DNA of 64,000 nucleotides from Flavobacterium piscis (GTDB lineage Bacteria > Bacteroidota > Bacteroidia > Flavobacteriales > Flavobacteriaceae). The stretch is from assembly GCF_001686925.1 (NCBI RefSeq), contig NZ_LVEN01000013.1, positions 124,001-188,000 on the forward strand, written 5' to 3'. Shown here piece by piece: positions 1 to 8,768 of the stretch. The stretch's first letter is position 1. Every line of letters begins with the position of its first letter. Under the pieces are notes generated by a model. That model had not been told where the DNA came from and searched no databases. It saw only the letters and a program-made list of their open reading frames with translations. The position numbers were made by a program, and so were the translations under genes.

Positions 1-159
1 GTATTTACGGCAAGTCTCATTTATGTCTATAGCTTTTGGGTTCTGGCGTAAAAGTAATTTTGATTTACCTGTTTGAAATCAAAAATGTCACGAAAGCCAT
101 TTTTCTTGTCATGAAATTTGCTGAAGCTCTACGTACTTGGGATATTTCCTTCAAAAACA

Positions 160-190
160 AAAAAATCCTCCCGGGATAGAGAAGATTTAT
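160..190 (-). terminator. Intrinsic terminator after the LytTR regulator
   Basis: Read on the minus strand, the arms at 179-188 and 163-172 form a roughly 10-bp stem with two G-U pairs around a short CCCG-containing loop, followed by a T tract. It lies just past the stop of the response regulator and would end the kinase-regulator transcript. The first 160 bases of the window show no supportable gene. Confidence 0.6.
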
Positions 191-210
191 ACGGTTTTGA
201 CTTAATTGCC

Positions 211-957
211 TTAAGACAGAATATTCATCTTTTTTAGGAAATCTTTATAAGTATCACTCAGGTTTATGTTGTGGTCTCCTTTTAAGATAATAAGATTGTC
301 GGCCAAAATAATTTCTTCAATTTTATCTTTATTGACAATCGTATTGCGATGTGTTTTCACGAATTTATTTTTATCCAATAAATTACTGATTTTGGTGAGA
401 GAGATCTGAATAACGAATTTCTCCTTTTCGGTAATAATATTGCAATAGCGTTCTTCGACTTCGATATATAAAATGTCGTTTATGGCGACTTTTTTTAGTG
501 AGTTTTTCTTCTTTATAAACAAATAATCATTACTAACTACAGTATCTTGTTCTTCGCTCATAAAAACATTGATTTGAGCGTAGAATTTCTCAACAGCCAT
601 TTCTATAGCGTAGAGAATTTCGAGTTCATTAAAAGGTTTCATCAAAAAACTAAAAGGCTTGGTAAGTTTTGCTCTTTCAAAAATTTGACGATCCTGCGAA
701 CTGGTCAAAAACACAAATGGTTTCGAAGCGTTTGGAATTATATTAATAGATTCAGCAAAGGTAATTCCGTCTGGTTTTCCGTCCAGAAAAACATCTATAA
801 TAATGATATCTACCGTGTTCTCATAAAAAAGTTTTAATGCATCGGTAAAGTTGGCAGCAACGCCTGTAATGTTGTAATTGTTCTCTACCAGAACTTTAAC
901 AAGTGCATCGCTTTGTTCTGGAGTATCTTCTATAATTAAAACATTAATATTATCCAT
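211..957 (-). CDS. LytTR-family response regulator
   Basis: A two-domain response regulator of 248 residues. Residues 5-125 form a receiver domain: acidic residues sit near position 10-11, the likely phosphoacceptor is Asp55 in IIIIDVFLDG, and the conserved Lys is in the LMKPF segment near 107. Residues about 140-245 are a LytTR DNA-binding domain, with the typical IEVEERYCNI and THRNTIVN segments. Its start overlaps the end of the histidine kinase gene upstream by 8 bases, so the two are translationally coupled and almost certainly form one two-component system. Target genes cannot be read from the sequence. The family is secure. Confidence 0.93.
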   Translation of the reverse strand: MDNINVLIIEDTPEQSDALVKVLVENNYNITGVAANFTDALKLFYENTVDIIIIDVFLDGKPDGITFAESINIIPNASKPFVFLTSSQDRQIFERAKLTKPFSFLMKPFNELEILYAIEMAVEKFYAQINVFMSEEQDTVVSNDYLFIKKKNSLKKVAINDILYIEVEERYCNIITEKEKFVIQISLTKISNLLDKNKFVKTHRNTIVNKDKIEEIILADNLIILKGDHNINLSDTYKDFLKKMNILS

Positions 958-2686
958 TTGTTTTTGTTTTCGGGAAGCTTAATATCATTTTAGTTCCCTT
1001 GTTAATTTCACTTTCTATAACTAAAGTTCCGCTATTTTTTTTGATCATTTGTTTGCACAACTGCAAGCCTAAACCGGTTCCTATAATTTCTGAGTTGCTT
1101 TTTTTGGCTAAAAGCTCTCCTTCTTGTAGTAACTCTTTAATAGTGTTTTCACTCATTCCAATTCCGTTATCTTCGATTATAAGATCGCAAAAATCAGGAT
1201 TGGTTTCCTGGGTGTAAAAACTTATTTTGCCATTTTCATTAGAAAATTTAATAGCATTATCTAATAAATTTCGAAGTACAATTTTTAAAGAATCAAGATC
1301 TACAAAAATAAAAATATTTTTCGATACCGAATTTTCAAAAGTAATCGCTTTATCCAAAAGCAAAGGTTTGTAGTTGTATTCGATTTGCTGTACAATAGAA
1401 TATAAATGAATAGATTCCTTATGAAAGTACAATTGTTTGGTTTGCAGCATCGCCCAATGCAGTAAATTGTCTAATAAACTGTAAGCGCCATTGGCAATAG
1501 TGCTATTTTGGATGATAAGCTGATGGAGCTCATCATAATTTTTAGTTTCGAGTGTTGCTGATAATTTAGCATTACTTGTTTTTAATGCATTTACAGACGA
1601 TCTTAAATCATGACTTACAATAGAAAATAACTGATCTTTAGTAGCATTAAGTTCATCGAGTTTATTTTTTTGAAGTAAAATGGTTTTTGCATTTTTTACT
1701 TTTTGACCGTATAGATAAACTCCTCCCGTTAAAATTAATAGTAAGCCTATTGCTGCAAAAAACAAACTGTTACGTTGAGTGTCTTTTAACTTGTTTTCGA
1801 CTTCTAATACTTTAATTTGTTTTTGTTTTTGAGCAACAGCAAACTTCTTTTCGAAATCAGCGACAGCCCATATTTTGTTTTGGTTGTTTAAGGAGTCTTT
1901 CCATTGAGTTGATTCTTTTCTATAGGCTAGTGCTCTCTTGTAATCACCTCTATTCTCTTCTACAACCGCCATGTTGAATGCTGTTGTATGTTTTAGGTCG
2001 AAATCATTTATATTTTTAGATAAATTGTAAGCTTTTAGGAAGTAATATATGGCTTGTTGATCTTTATATTGTAGATAATATAGGTTTGCAATGTTTATAA
2101 TAGACTGAACGACACTTTTGTTAATTTGACTGGGATTTAAAAGGGCATCTTTTTTTAAATAAAATTCTGCTTTTGTATATTGATTTAAGTGTAAATAACA
2201 GATTCCAATATTGGTATATAAACTTGCTATTTCACTTTCGTCTTTATGATTTAATATTTCTTTTTCAGCTTTTAGATAGTAAATAATGGCTTTTTCGAAA
2301 TTCTTTTCATAATAAAATAATAATCCAATATTATTATCAACCAGATAATAATATTGGAAAGATTTGTTTATTAATCGAAATTCAATGTGTGCTTGTTTGT
2401 AAAGTTCTTTTTTTCTCAGGGAATAAGCTCTAAAATAATGGCAATATTCTTTCGTTTCTTGGTCAGTATTCGAGTTTAGTTGCTTCATCGAATATACCAA
2501 TGTAGAGTCCCATTCTTTTTTTAAAAAAAAATATTGCGCTTTGTTAAAGTTAATTTCACTTTTTAACTTATTTGATTTTTTTTTTACAGCTAATTCAAAA
2601 TAATTAAGACCTTTTTCTTGTTGTGAAAAAGCTACTACAGGAAAAAAGAAAAAAAATATAATAAAAATATGTACTTTTTTTATCAT
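950..2686 (-). CDS. TPR-containing sensor histidine kinase
   Basis: A membrane histidine kinase of 578 residues, partner of the LytTR regulator it overlaps. A signal peptide (about 1-22) is followed by a periplasmic region of TPR-like helical repeats (about 30-290), a coiled segment, one membrane span near 307-328, then a dimerisation domain with phospho-acceptor His359 (SIVSHDLRSS). The ATPase domain has an N box (RNLLDNAIKF, 472-481), a G1 box (DNGIG, 506-510) and a G2 box (GTGLG, 536-540). TPR kinases of this shape are common in Flavobacteriia. The repeats suggest sensing through protein or peptide contacts, but the signal is unknown. Confidence 0.93.
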   Translation of the reverse strand: MIKKVHIFIIFFFFFPVVAFSQQEKGLNYFELAVKKKSNKLKSEINFNKAQYFFLKKEWDSTLVYSMKQLNSNTDQETKEYCHYFRAYSLRKKELYKQAHIEFRLINKSFQYYYLVDNNIGLLFYYEKNFEKAIIYYLKAEKEILNHKDESEIASLYTNIGICYLHLNQYTKAEFYLKKDALLNPSQINKSVVQSIINIANLYYLQYKDQQAIYYFLKAYNLSKNINDFDLKHTTAFNMAVVEENRGDYKRALAYRKESTQWKDSLNNQNKIWAVADFEKKFAVAQKQKQIKVLEVENKLKDTQRNSLFFAAIGLLLILTGGVYLYGQKVKNAKTILLQKNKLDELNATKDQLFSIVSHDLRSSVNALKTSNAKLSATLETKNYDELHQLIIQNSTIANGAYSLLDNLLHWAMLQTKQLYFHKESIHLYSIVQQIEYNYKPLLLDKAITFENSVSKNIFIFVDLDSLKIVLRNLLDNAIKFSNENGKISFYTQETNPDFCDLIIEDNGIGMSENTIKELLQEGELLAKKSNSEIIGTGLGLQLCKQMIKKNSGTLVIESEINKGTKMILSFPKTKTNG

Positions 2687-2802
2687 TAAAGATATTTTGT
2701 GAAATTATCAGATCTAAACATATAATATTTATTGATTGTAGATTTAAAAACTACCGAATTTAAGATAATCTAAATCTATAGATTAACGCAGTTTTTTTTA
2801 GA

Positions 2803-3231
2803 TTAATCTTTTGCGCTTGTCTTTGTTCCTCTTGAAGTTACAGGGTCTTCTCCTAAACCACCGCCTACAATTATTGTTGAATTTAAATTTTTCAAATAAG
2901 AGATAACTTGTGTTATATTTCCAACGGTTGTAGAAGTATAGTCAATTTCTACATACCAAACATCGTAAGTTTCAGGTGAAGCGTCATCCCAATCGTAGTC
3001 AAAATAAACTTCGAAAACATTACCATCTTCTGATAAACTTCCAACAACCGGAGTTTTTGAATCTTTAGAATTAATGTATATAGTAGCACATATTTTTAAT
3101 GTGTCTACTCCGTTATTTGTGAAATGGTTTGCCGAAGCTAAAGGAGGAACCGGTAAAGTAAGATTTTCTGTGTCAGTGAATTTGAAATCTACGGTATTAA
3201 TTTTTGTAATTTGGACAACTTTAAATTCCAT
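2803..3231 (-). CDS. Hypothetical protein, 142 residues
   Basis: I do not recognise this gene. It encodes a small soluble protein with no signal peptide or membrane segment and an acidic, beta-rich composition. The middle (about 65-105) is rich in Asp, Tyr and Trp and could form a beta sandwich. The C-terminus is low in structure. It stands alone, about 115 bases upstream of the histidine kinase on the same strand, so weak co-transcription is possible. The start is the first ATG in frame and is preceded by an unusual run of G on the non-coding side (GGGGGGTTAGGG just upstream). Confidence 0.6.
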   Translation of the reverse strand: MEFKVVQITKINTVDFKFTDTENLTLPVPPLASANHFTNNGVDTLKICATIYINSKDSKTPVVGSLSEDGNVFEVYFDYDWDDASPETYDVWYVEIDYTSTTVGNITQVISYLKNLNSTIIVGGGLGEDPVTSRGTKTSAKD

Positions 3232-3400
3232 AATAGGGGGGTTAGGGTTAATACGTTTATTTTTGGTAGGCTAAAGATATTTTTTTTCTTTGAATAAAAG
3301 AGTGAAAAAGATATGTTTTTTTAGTTTAATTCCCGTTAAAAATAAGGTTTGTTGATTTTTTTGTGATTTTCATTAATAGTACTGTTTGGTAATAAAATAA

Positions 3401-3440
3401 AAGCCCCAGTTCAAGTAAATGAATTAGGGTATTCTATGAA
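3401..3440. repeat. Terminator-like element, copy 1
   Basis: This 40-base stretch matches 5991-6030 at 35 of 40 positions. In that copy it is a clean hairpin at the end of pnp. Here the stem has decayed (CCCAGTTCA against TGAATTAGGG), but it still lies just downstream of a minus-strand gene. The pair looks like a duplicated terminator module. Confidence 0.55.
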
Positions 3441-3460
3441 AGTCTTTGACAGAATTGGCG

Positions 3461-4423
3461 TTAAAAAAAGAGATCAACTTGCGAATTTATCTTTTCAATG
3501 TAATAATCTATCTTTCTGTTTGCTCTGTTAAAAAACAAATTTTGCTCTTTAATACCGGATTGTCCTAATGGTTTTGAGTTGCTAATTTGCTGCTTAAAAA
3601 ACTGATGCACATTTTTGCAGCTGTCATCATTATCAGTAATAAAATAACCAAGTAAAGTATAAGGCACAAACATGGTCAATTTTTCATTGGTTTCAATGAG
3701 CATATTGTTGTTGAGTAAGATCAATTCATTGTAATAAATGGCAAAATTGGTGTTGGGTTTGTTGCATTTTTCCTGTATTAAATTGATGATTCTTTTTAGG
3801 TCTTTGCAAAGCGCATTCGCACTTTTTAAGTCCAGTAAACCAGCTTCGTAAAAATAAAGAATCTGCTGCAGGCTGCTGTTTATAGTAGTGTCATTCCAGA
3901 TTTCATTTACAAAAGTGTTCTCATACGCTTTTTTTAGTTTTTGCATAAACTCGGTAAACGATTCTTCGATAATAAAATTCTCAAAAGAAACTTTTTTCTG
4001 ATTGGAATTTAAGAGGTTCAGCCACACAAAAGCTTTGAATTTTGACAGAATGGTTCCATCCATAAAATAAAACAGCGGAATATCTTTTGCTGAATAATAC
4101 AATATCGTTTCCGGATTCTTTGTGAGTATCTCCACTTGTTCTGCCGAGGATTTAAAGTACTGAAGCATATCTTTTAACGTCTCGATTTCGATTGTTTTTT
4201 CTACAATAACTTTTTCTTTTTTCGAAAAGAGATTGTCTAACGAGATATTAAAATGATTGGCGAGTTTAATGGCTTCATCGATAGAGAATTTACTTTTTTG
4301 AGATATTCTCCGGTGCGAAGCATCATAACTAATTTCTAAAATAGCTGCTATTTCATCTATTAAAGAAACCGAAGAAGAAACTTTAAGTCGAATGGCTTTT
4401 AATAATGATTCCTGATACTTCAT
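3461..4423 (-). CDS. HTH-containing protein of unknown function, 320 residues
   Basis: Residues about 15-70 look like an XRE-type helix-turn-helix: an EIAAILEIS helix, a SYDASHRRIS recognition segment, then SIDEAIKLANHFNISLDNLF. This suggests a DNA-binding regulator. The remaining 250 residues are helical with no domain I can name and no membrane segments. Proteins of this layout occur in Flavobacterium, but I know of no assigned function. It is transcribed away from the 4527 gene, and a dyad in the shared 103-base gap could be its own operator. The regulator role is inferred from the N-terminus only. Confidence 0.65.
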   Translation of the reverse strand: MKYQESLLKAIRLKVSSSVSLIDEIAAILEISYDASHRRISQKSKFSIDEAIKLANHFNISLDNLFSKKEKVIVEKTIEIETLKDMLQYFKSSAEQVEILTKNPETILYYSAKDIPLFYFMDGTILSKFKAFVWLNLLNSNQKKVSFENFIIEESFTEFMQKLKKAYENTFVNEIWNDTTINSSLQQILYFYEAGLLDLKSANALCKDLKRIINLIQEKCNKPNTNFAIYYNELILLNNNMLIETNEKLTMFVPYTLLGYFITDNDDSCKNVHQFFKQQISNSKPLGQSGIKEQNLFFNRANRKIDYYIEKINSQVDLFF

Positions 4424-4426
4424 AAT

Positions 4427-4493
4427 TTGCGATAATCACAAATATAGAAAATAATTTTATTGATTTATGCAAATCCATATGTGATAATTGCAA
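4427..4493. promoter_or_regulatory. Candidate operator dyad in a divergent promoter region
   Basis: The arms TTGCGATAATCACA (4427-4440) and TGTGATAATTGCAA (4480-4493) are inverted copies with two mismatches. They are 39 bases apart and sit between the divergent 3461-4423 and 4527-5360 genes. The left arm abuts the start of the HTH gene. The arrangement fits autoregulation by that HTH protein, which is inference. Confidence 0.4.
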
Positions 4494-4526
4494 TAAGTTT
4501 GGTTTGTAATTTTAAAGAAAAATAAT

Positions 4527-5360
4527 ATGAAAATTATAAATCAGATTATGAATGTCAAATATTTTGGCAATTTTTACAGAGTACAGCTTATAGGTGTTTT
4601 ATTGTTTAATGGCATTTGCTTTGGGCAGCATAATGTGCCAAAAGAAACAGATACTTTGGTAAACAATCTTCTTGCAGGTTCTTCAATAATATTTGGAGGT
4701 AATGATGTTGATCTGCATTATTTTAGATGGAAATCGAATAATAATTTAAGGAATGATAGTATAAAGATTTTTAGTTTATCTCCAATATCTAAAAGAGTCA
4801 ATAAAGTAAATGGCTTTGCGTTGGGAGTAGGGCATTATGAAAACAAAAATATTAAGCTTCAAACCATTAATGGATTAAATGTTGAAGCCAGTCCTCTTTC
4901 AGTGGCTTTATTCACAATTTCAATTAATGTTCCTTTTGAATCTTTGGTTGTTGGGATTAATGACAATGCTATTAGTAATGTAGCTTTTTTTGATGATTGC
5001 ACAGCTACTTATATTAGGATAAATGGTTTGAATATTAGTTCAGGCGGATTTACGGGTGGAGCAGAATTAAGAGGGATGAATATTTCGATAATTTCGGGAA
5101 TGAATAAAATGAATGGATTCTCTGTTGGAGGAATATTAAGTACTAAGAGTTTTTCTGGTGTAAGTATTTCAGGTTTGGCTAACATATCTGATTCAGGTAA
5201 TGGAATTCAGATTGGGACATCGAATGTTTCCAGGCGACATAACGGAATTCAAATTGGATTGTTTAATAATTCTAAAGAATTAAGAGGAATGCAATTTGGT
5301 CTTTGGAATACAAATGGAAAACGCAAACTTCCTTTTTTTAACTGGCAATTCAAAAAATAA
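4527..5360 (+). CDS. LA_2272-like surface-repeat protein
   Basis: A probable exported protein of 277 residues. A hydrophobic N-terminal stretch (about 16-33, ending near FGQ) looks like a signal peptide with a long basic lead. From about 90 to 265 it is built from short repeats alternating NG/SG turns with hydrophobic strands (GMNISIISG, GFSVGGIL, GVSISGLAN, GIQIGTSN, GIQIGLFN, GMQFGLWN). This is the pattern of the LA_2272 surface-repeat family and suggests a beta-helix or beta-solenoid. Function is unknown. It lies 4 bases upstream of the phosphatidyltransferase gene, so the two form an operon. Confidence 0.7.
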   Translation: MKIINQIMNVKYFGNFYRVQLIGVLLFNGICFGQHNVPKETDTLVNNLLAGSSIIFGGNDVDLHYFRWKSNNNLRNDSIKIFSLSPISKRVNKVNGFALGVGHYENKNIKLQTINGLNVEASPLSVALFTISINVPFESLVVGINDNAISNVAFFDDCTATYIRINGLNISSGGFTGGAELRGMNISIISGMNKMNGFSVGGILSTKSFSGVSISGLANISDSGNGIQIGTSNVSRRHNGIQIGLFNNSKELRGMQFGLWNTNGKRKLPFFNWQFKK

Positions 5361-5364
5361 ACAA

Positions 5365-5964
5365 ATGAAAAATATACCAATTTTGCTTATTGCTTTCAGG
5401 CTTTTATTAGGGCCTGTTTTAATAACTCTAACCTATAATTATGGTAGTGAAATTAGAAAAGAATTGATTGTTTTAATCTTTCTTGGATTATTGTCTGATA
5501 TTTTTGACGGAATTATGGCGCGAAGATTAGGAACTTCATCAGAAAAACTTAGAAGAATGGACAGTCAGACCGATTTGGTTTTTTGGCTTTGTGTTGCGTG
5601 GTGTTCCTGGTTGTTGAATCCTGAAATAATAATAAATAATGCCTGGCCAATTACTTTGATTTTCATAATGGAGGCTTTAACGTATGTTTTTAGTTTTTGG
5701 AAATTTGGAAAAGAAACTTGTACACATGCGTTGTTGTCTAAATTATGGGGAATAACGCTATTGCTTGCTTTTGTTGGGATGATTGGTTTTGGTTATTCCG
5801 GGATTACTTTTTCGTTGGCCATTATTTTTGGAATTATCGGTCATATTGATGTGTTGCTTATTATCCTGATTCTCCCAAAATGGACTTTTGATGTGCCAAG
5901 TTGTTACCATGCTTATTTAATTCGAAGTAAAATTCCCTTCAAGAAGAATAAACTTTTTAATTGA
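5365..5964 (+). CDS. CDP-alcohol phosphatidyltransferase family protein
   Basis: An integral membrane enzyme of about 199 residues that would transfer a phosphatidyl group from CDP-diacylglycerol (or a related CDP-alcohol) to an acceptor alcohol. Several hydrophobic spans are visible. The catalytic signature runs DGIMAR, eight residues, then RRMDSQTD. It keeps the Asp, Gly, Ala-Arg and last two Asp residues of the DGxxARx8GxxxDxxxD motif, but the central Gly is Leu. The open frame extends upstream to 5296, overlapping the previous gene. I chose the ATG at 5365 because it follows that gene's stop by 4 bases and begins a normal membrane protein. The acceptor substrate cannot be told. Confidence 0.8.
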   Translation: MKNIPILLIAFRLLLGPVLITLTYNYGSEIRKELIVLIFLGLLSDIFDGIMARRLGTSSEKLRRMDSQTDLVFWLCVAWCSWLLNPEIIINNAWPITLIFIMEALTYVFSFWKFGKETCTHALLSKLWGITLLLAFVGMIGFGYSGITFSLAIIFGIIGHIDVLLIILILPKWTFDVPSCYHAYLIRSKIPFKKNKLFN

Positions 5965-5987
5965 TTTAATGTTTAAGTATTTTAAAC

Positions 5988-6024
5988 GAAAAACCCCAAT
6001 TCAAGCAAATGAATTGGGGTTTTC
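5988..6024 (-). terminator. Intrinsic terminator after pnp
   Basis: AAAACCCCAATTCA (about 5990-6003) pairs with TGAATTGGGGTTTT (about 6010-6023) around a 6-base loop. A/T runs on both sides mean it could end transcripts from either direction, serving pnp (minus) and the phosphatidyltransferase (plus). Confidence 0.8.
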
Positions 6025-6056
6025 TATGAATAAACCTTTAGTAAACTAAGATCTGA

Positions 6057-8192
6057 TTACTCTTTTTTCTCCTCACGTGGAGGTCTTGGTAAAAGTGCTT
6101 TTCTTGACACTTTTTCTTTTCTTGTTTTAGGATCAAGACCTAAATATTTAACCTGAAATACATCTCCCATGTTTACTACATCAGTAACATTTTCTGTACG
6201 TTCCCAAGCTAATTCAGATACGTGAAGTAAAACTTCGTTTCCTGGTGCAGCAGTATATTCTACTACAGCTCCAAAATCAAGCATTTTAATTACTTTAACT
6301 TCGTAAGCTTCGCCCATTTGAGGTTTGAAAGTAATAGATTGAATTTTAGCTAATACTGCTTCAATTCCTGCAGGATCTGTACCTAAGATTTCGATAACAC
6401 CTTGCTCATCAACTTCGTTGATTACAATAGTTGTTCCTGTAGCTTTTTGTAATTCCTGAATTACTTTTCCACCAGGTCCAATTAATGCTCCAATAAAGTT
6501 TCCAGGAATAGTTCTGGTGATGATTTTTGGAGAATGCGCTTTAACGTCTGCTCTTGGAGCAGCAATAGTTTCAGTCAGTTTTCCTAAAATATGTAAACGT
6601 CCTTCACGTGCTTGCCCTAAAGCCTGCTCCATAATGTCGTAACGTAAACCATCAATTTTAATGTCCATTTGACAAGCTGTAATACCGTCAGCAGTTCCGG
6701 TTACTTTAAAGTCCATGTCTCCTAAGTGATCTTCATCACCTAAAATGTCTGACAGTACAGCAAATTTCTCACCATCAGTAATCAATCCCATAGCAATTCC
6801 AGAAACTGGTTTTACCATTTGAACTCCAGCATCCATCAAAGCCATTGTTCCAGCACAAACTGTTGCCATAGAAGAAGAACCGTTAGATTCTAAAACTTCA
6901 GATACAATACGAATTGTGTAAGGACAATCAGCAGGAATCATGTTTTTTAAAGCTCTTTGAGCTAAGTTACCGTGACCAACTTCTCTTCTTGAAGTTCCTC
7001 TTAATGGTTTTGCTTCACCAGTTGAGAAAGGAGGGAAGTTATAATGTAAGTAGAATTTCTCTTCACCTTGTTCAGATGGAGAATCAATTTGATTCGCTTC
7101 TCTTGAAGTTCCTAAAGTTACTGTAGCTAAAGCCTGAGTTTCTCCACGTGTAAATAAAGAAGAACCGTGAACTCTTGGTAAATAATCAGTTTCACACCAG
7201 ATTGGTCTGATGTCTGTAGTTTTTCTACCATCTAAACGAATACCTAATTCTAATACTACATTACGAACAGCTTCTTTGTTTGTTTTGTAGAAATATTTAG
7301 AAACTAAATCTCCGTCAGCAGCTAATTCTTCTTCAGTAAATAAAGCTTTTACTTCTTCTTTTACTTCAGCAAATGAAGCTGTTCTTTCGTGCTTAGCCGA
7401 TCCAACTTTTGCAATAGCATAAATTTTATCGTAAGCTGCAGCTTTTACTTTTTTGTAAATTTCTTCGTTTTCTTTCTCACCTTCGTAAGTACGAGTTTCT
7501 TTTTTACCAAAAGCAGCTTGTAAACGTAATTGAGCCTGAATTTGAACTTTTATAGCTTCGTGAGCAAATTTGATAGCTTCTACCATTTCTGCTTCTGAGA
7601 TTTCTTTCATTTCTCCTTCAACCATGGCAACTGAATCCATAGAAGCACCAATCATCATGTCGATGTCAGATTTTGCTAAGTCTTCTCTGCTTGGGTTAAT
7701 TACAAATTTACCGTCGATACGTGCAACACGTACTTCAGAGATTAAGTTGTAAAAAGGAATATCCGAAACAGCTAATGCAGCAGATGCAGCTAAACCAGCT
7801 AAAGCATCAGGCATAACTTCTTCGTCATGAGACATTAATTGAATCATAACTTGTGTTTCAGCGTGGTAATCGTCTGGGAAAAGCGGACGTAAAACACGGT
7901 CTACTAATCTCATTGTTAATACTTCGCTATCGCTAGGGCGAGCTTCTCTCTTAAAGAAACCACCTGGAAAACGACCAGCTGCTGCAAATTTTTCGCGATA
8001 ATCTACCGTTAATGGTAAAAAATCAACATTTGGGTTAGCGCTACGTGCAGATACTGCTGTTGCAAGTATCATCGTATCGCCCATTCTTACTACTACAGAA
8101 CCATCAGCTTGTTTGGCTAAACGTCCTGTCTCGATTGTGATGCTTCTGCCATCACCTAAATCGATTTTTTCTACAAATAATTGTGGAATCAT
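6057..8192 (-). CDS. pnp: Polyribonucleotide nucleotidyltransferase (PNPase)
   Basis: PNPase degrades RNA 3' to 5' by phosphorolysis, releasing nucleoside diphosphates; it acts in the cytoplasm as a trimer. The 711-residue length is normal. Two RNase PH domains (about 10-145 and 320-540) flank an all-helical linker. A KH domain carries the IGPGGK loop (near 575-580), and an S1 domain follows (about 630-700, with GAVVEY and LLHVSELAW). The signatures FFKREARPS and [12 protein letters not shown] are intact. It lies downstream of rpsO on the same strand, as pnp does in many bacteria, but the 220-base gap holds its own leader with a stem-loop. Confidence 0.98.
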   Translation of the reverse strand: MIPQLFVEKIDLGDGRSITIETGRLAKQADGSVVVRMGDTMILATAVSARSANPNVDFLPLTVDYREKFAAAGRFPGGFFKREARPSDSEVLTMRLVDRVLRPLFPDDYHAETQVMIQLMSHDEEVMPDALAGLAASAALAVSDIPFYNLISEVRVARIDGKFVINPSREDLAKSDIDMMIGASMDSVAMVEGEMKEISEAEMVEAIKFAHEAIKVQIQAQLRLQAAFGKKETRTYEGEKENEEIYKKVKAAAYDKIYAIAKVGSAKHERTASFAEVKEEVKALFTEEELAADGDLVSKYFYKTNKEAVRNVVLELGIRLDGRKTTDIRPIWCETDYLPRVHGSSLFTRGETQALATVTLGTSREANQIDSPSEQGEEKFYLHYNFPPFSTGEAKPLRGTSRREVGHGNLAQRALKNMIPADCPYTIRIVSEVLESNGSSSMATVCAGTMALMDAGVQMVKPVSGIAMGLITDGEKFAVLSDILGDEDHLGDMDFKVTGTADGITACQMDIKIDGLRYDIMEQALGQAREGRLHILGKLTETIAAPRADVKAHSPKIITRTIPGNFIGALIGPGGKVIQELQKATGTTIVINEVDEQGVIEILGTDPAGIEAVLAKIQSITFKPQMGEAYEVKVIKMLDFGAVVEYTAAPGNEVLLHVSELAWERTENVTDVVNMGDVFQVKYLGLDPKTRKEKVSRKALLPRPPREEKKE

Positions 8193-8213
8193 AATTTTTC
8201 CTTATTGGTTATA

Positions 8214-8276
8214 CAATGGGTTTTAGTTGTGTTGTAGTTGTTGTGTGTGTAGTTGTTGTTAATCTAAAACCCAATG
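8214..8276 (-). promoter_or_regulatory. Stem-loop in the pnp 5' leader
   Basis: On the minus strand the segments complementary to 8264-8276 and 8214-8226 pair as a 13-position stem with one mismatch (core TGGGTTTTAG with CTAAAACCCA). The stem encloses about 37 unstructured bases made of ACAAC/ACACAC repeats, and the distal arm ends about 22 bases before the pnp start. The long stem with an open, purine-pyrimidine-simple loop suggests post-transcriptional control of pnp. The sequence shows the structure; the role is inference. Confidence 0.5.
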
Positions 8277-8298
8277 AAAAACCAAACTTTTTTTAATG

Positions 8299-8326
8299 TC
8301 AATATCAATTTCAAAAATCAATATTT
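8299..8326. repeat. CAATATCAATTTCAAAAA simple repeat, copy 1
   Basis: A short AT-rich motif, TCAATATCAATTTCAAAAA followed by TCAATATTT. It recurs at 13813-13864 and 62864-62921, always between genes. Confidence 0.6.
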
Positions 8327-8378
8327 AAGCGTTTGTAAAGTTAAAAATCTAAAAATCTGATTTTTAATTTAAAATAAA

Positions 8379-8403
8379 AAAAGAGGCACTTTCGCACCTC
8401 TTT
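8379..8403 (-). terminator. Intrinsic terminator after rpsO
   Basis: On the minus strand AAGAGGTGC, GAAA, GTGCCTCTT forms a 9-bp stem (two wobbles) with a tetraloop, followed by a T run. It starts about 10 bases past the rpsO stop and separates rpsO from the pnp leader. Confidence 0.8.
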
Positions 8404-8413
8404 CCTATATTGA

Positions 8414-8680
8414 TTATTTTCTGATATTCAATACTTTGATAATCTCACGATATCTGTTGATCTCTTTCTTTTTCAAGTAATCAAGCAACGATCTTCTTTT
8501 ACCTACTAATAGTACTAATGAACGCTCAGTATTATAATCATGACGATTTTTTTTCAAGTGCTCAGTTAAGTGACTAATTCTGTAAGTAAACAATGCGATT
8601 TGAGCTTCTGCTTTTCCAGTGTTTGTTGCTTCACCGTGTTGTGCAAAAATCTCTTCTTTCTTCTCTTTAGTTAAATACAT
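8414..8680 (-). CDS. rpsO: 30S ribosomal protein S15
   Basis: S15 binds 16S rRNA early in 30S assembly. The 88-residue product has the usual length and family signatures: an N-terminal YLTKEKKEEIFAQHG helix, TGKAEAQIALFTYRISHLTEHLKKNRHDY, and the C-terminal LVGKRRSLLDYLKKKEINRYREII. It is upstream of pnp on the same strand, a widely conserved pair. Its own promoter (8736-8743) and terminator (8379-8403) are visible, so it is probably also made as a single-gene transcript. Confidence 0.98.
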   Translation of the reverse strand: MYLTKEKKEEIFAQHGEATNTGKAEAQIALFTYRISHLTEHLKKNRHDYNTERSLVLLVGKRRSLLDYLKKKEINRYREIIKVLNIRK

Positions 8681-8703
8681 TCCAATATTATTTAATGATT
8701 TTT

Positions 8704-8718
8704 ATGTATGTCATACAT
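8704..8718 (-). promoter_or_regulatory. Perfect short dyad in the rpsO leader
   Basis: ATGTATG, T, CATACAT is a perfect 7-bp dyad with one central base between the rpsO promoter and its start codon. S15 autoregulates through its leader in several bacteria, but this dyad is too tight to be a stable RNA hairpin, so the role is uncertain. Confidence 0.25.
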
Positions 8719-8735
8719 CTTTTGTAAGACGGGTG

Positions 8736-8743
8736 CAAAATTA
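8736..8743 (-). promoter_or_regulatory. rpsO promoter, -7 element
   Basis: The minus strand reads TAATTTTG, an exact TAnnTTTG Bacteroidota -7 element, 55 bases upstream of the rpsO start. No clear TTTG is visible at -33. Confidence 0.55.
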
Positions 8744-8768
8744 GAACTTTTTTTTGGAAAAACGAATT

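Noticed and set aside
1..150. Possible end of a gene entering from the left
   Set aside because: No frame is convincingly coding on either strand over so short a stretch, and I see no recognisable motif.
6914..7752. Plus-strand ORFs inside pnp
   Set aside because: They are antisense to conserved PNPase domains, with low-complexity Ser/Ile-rich translations.
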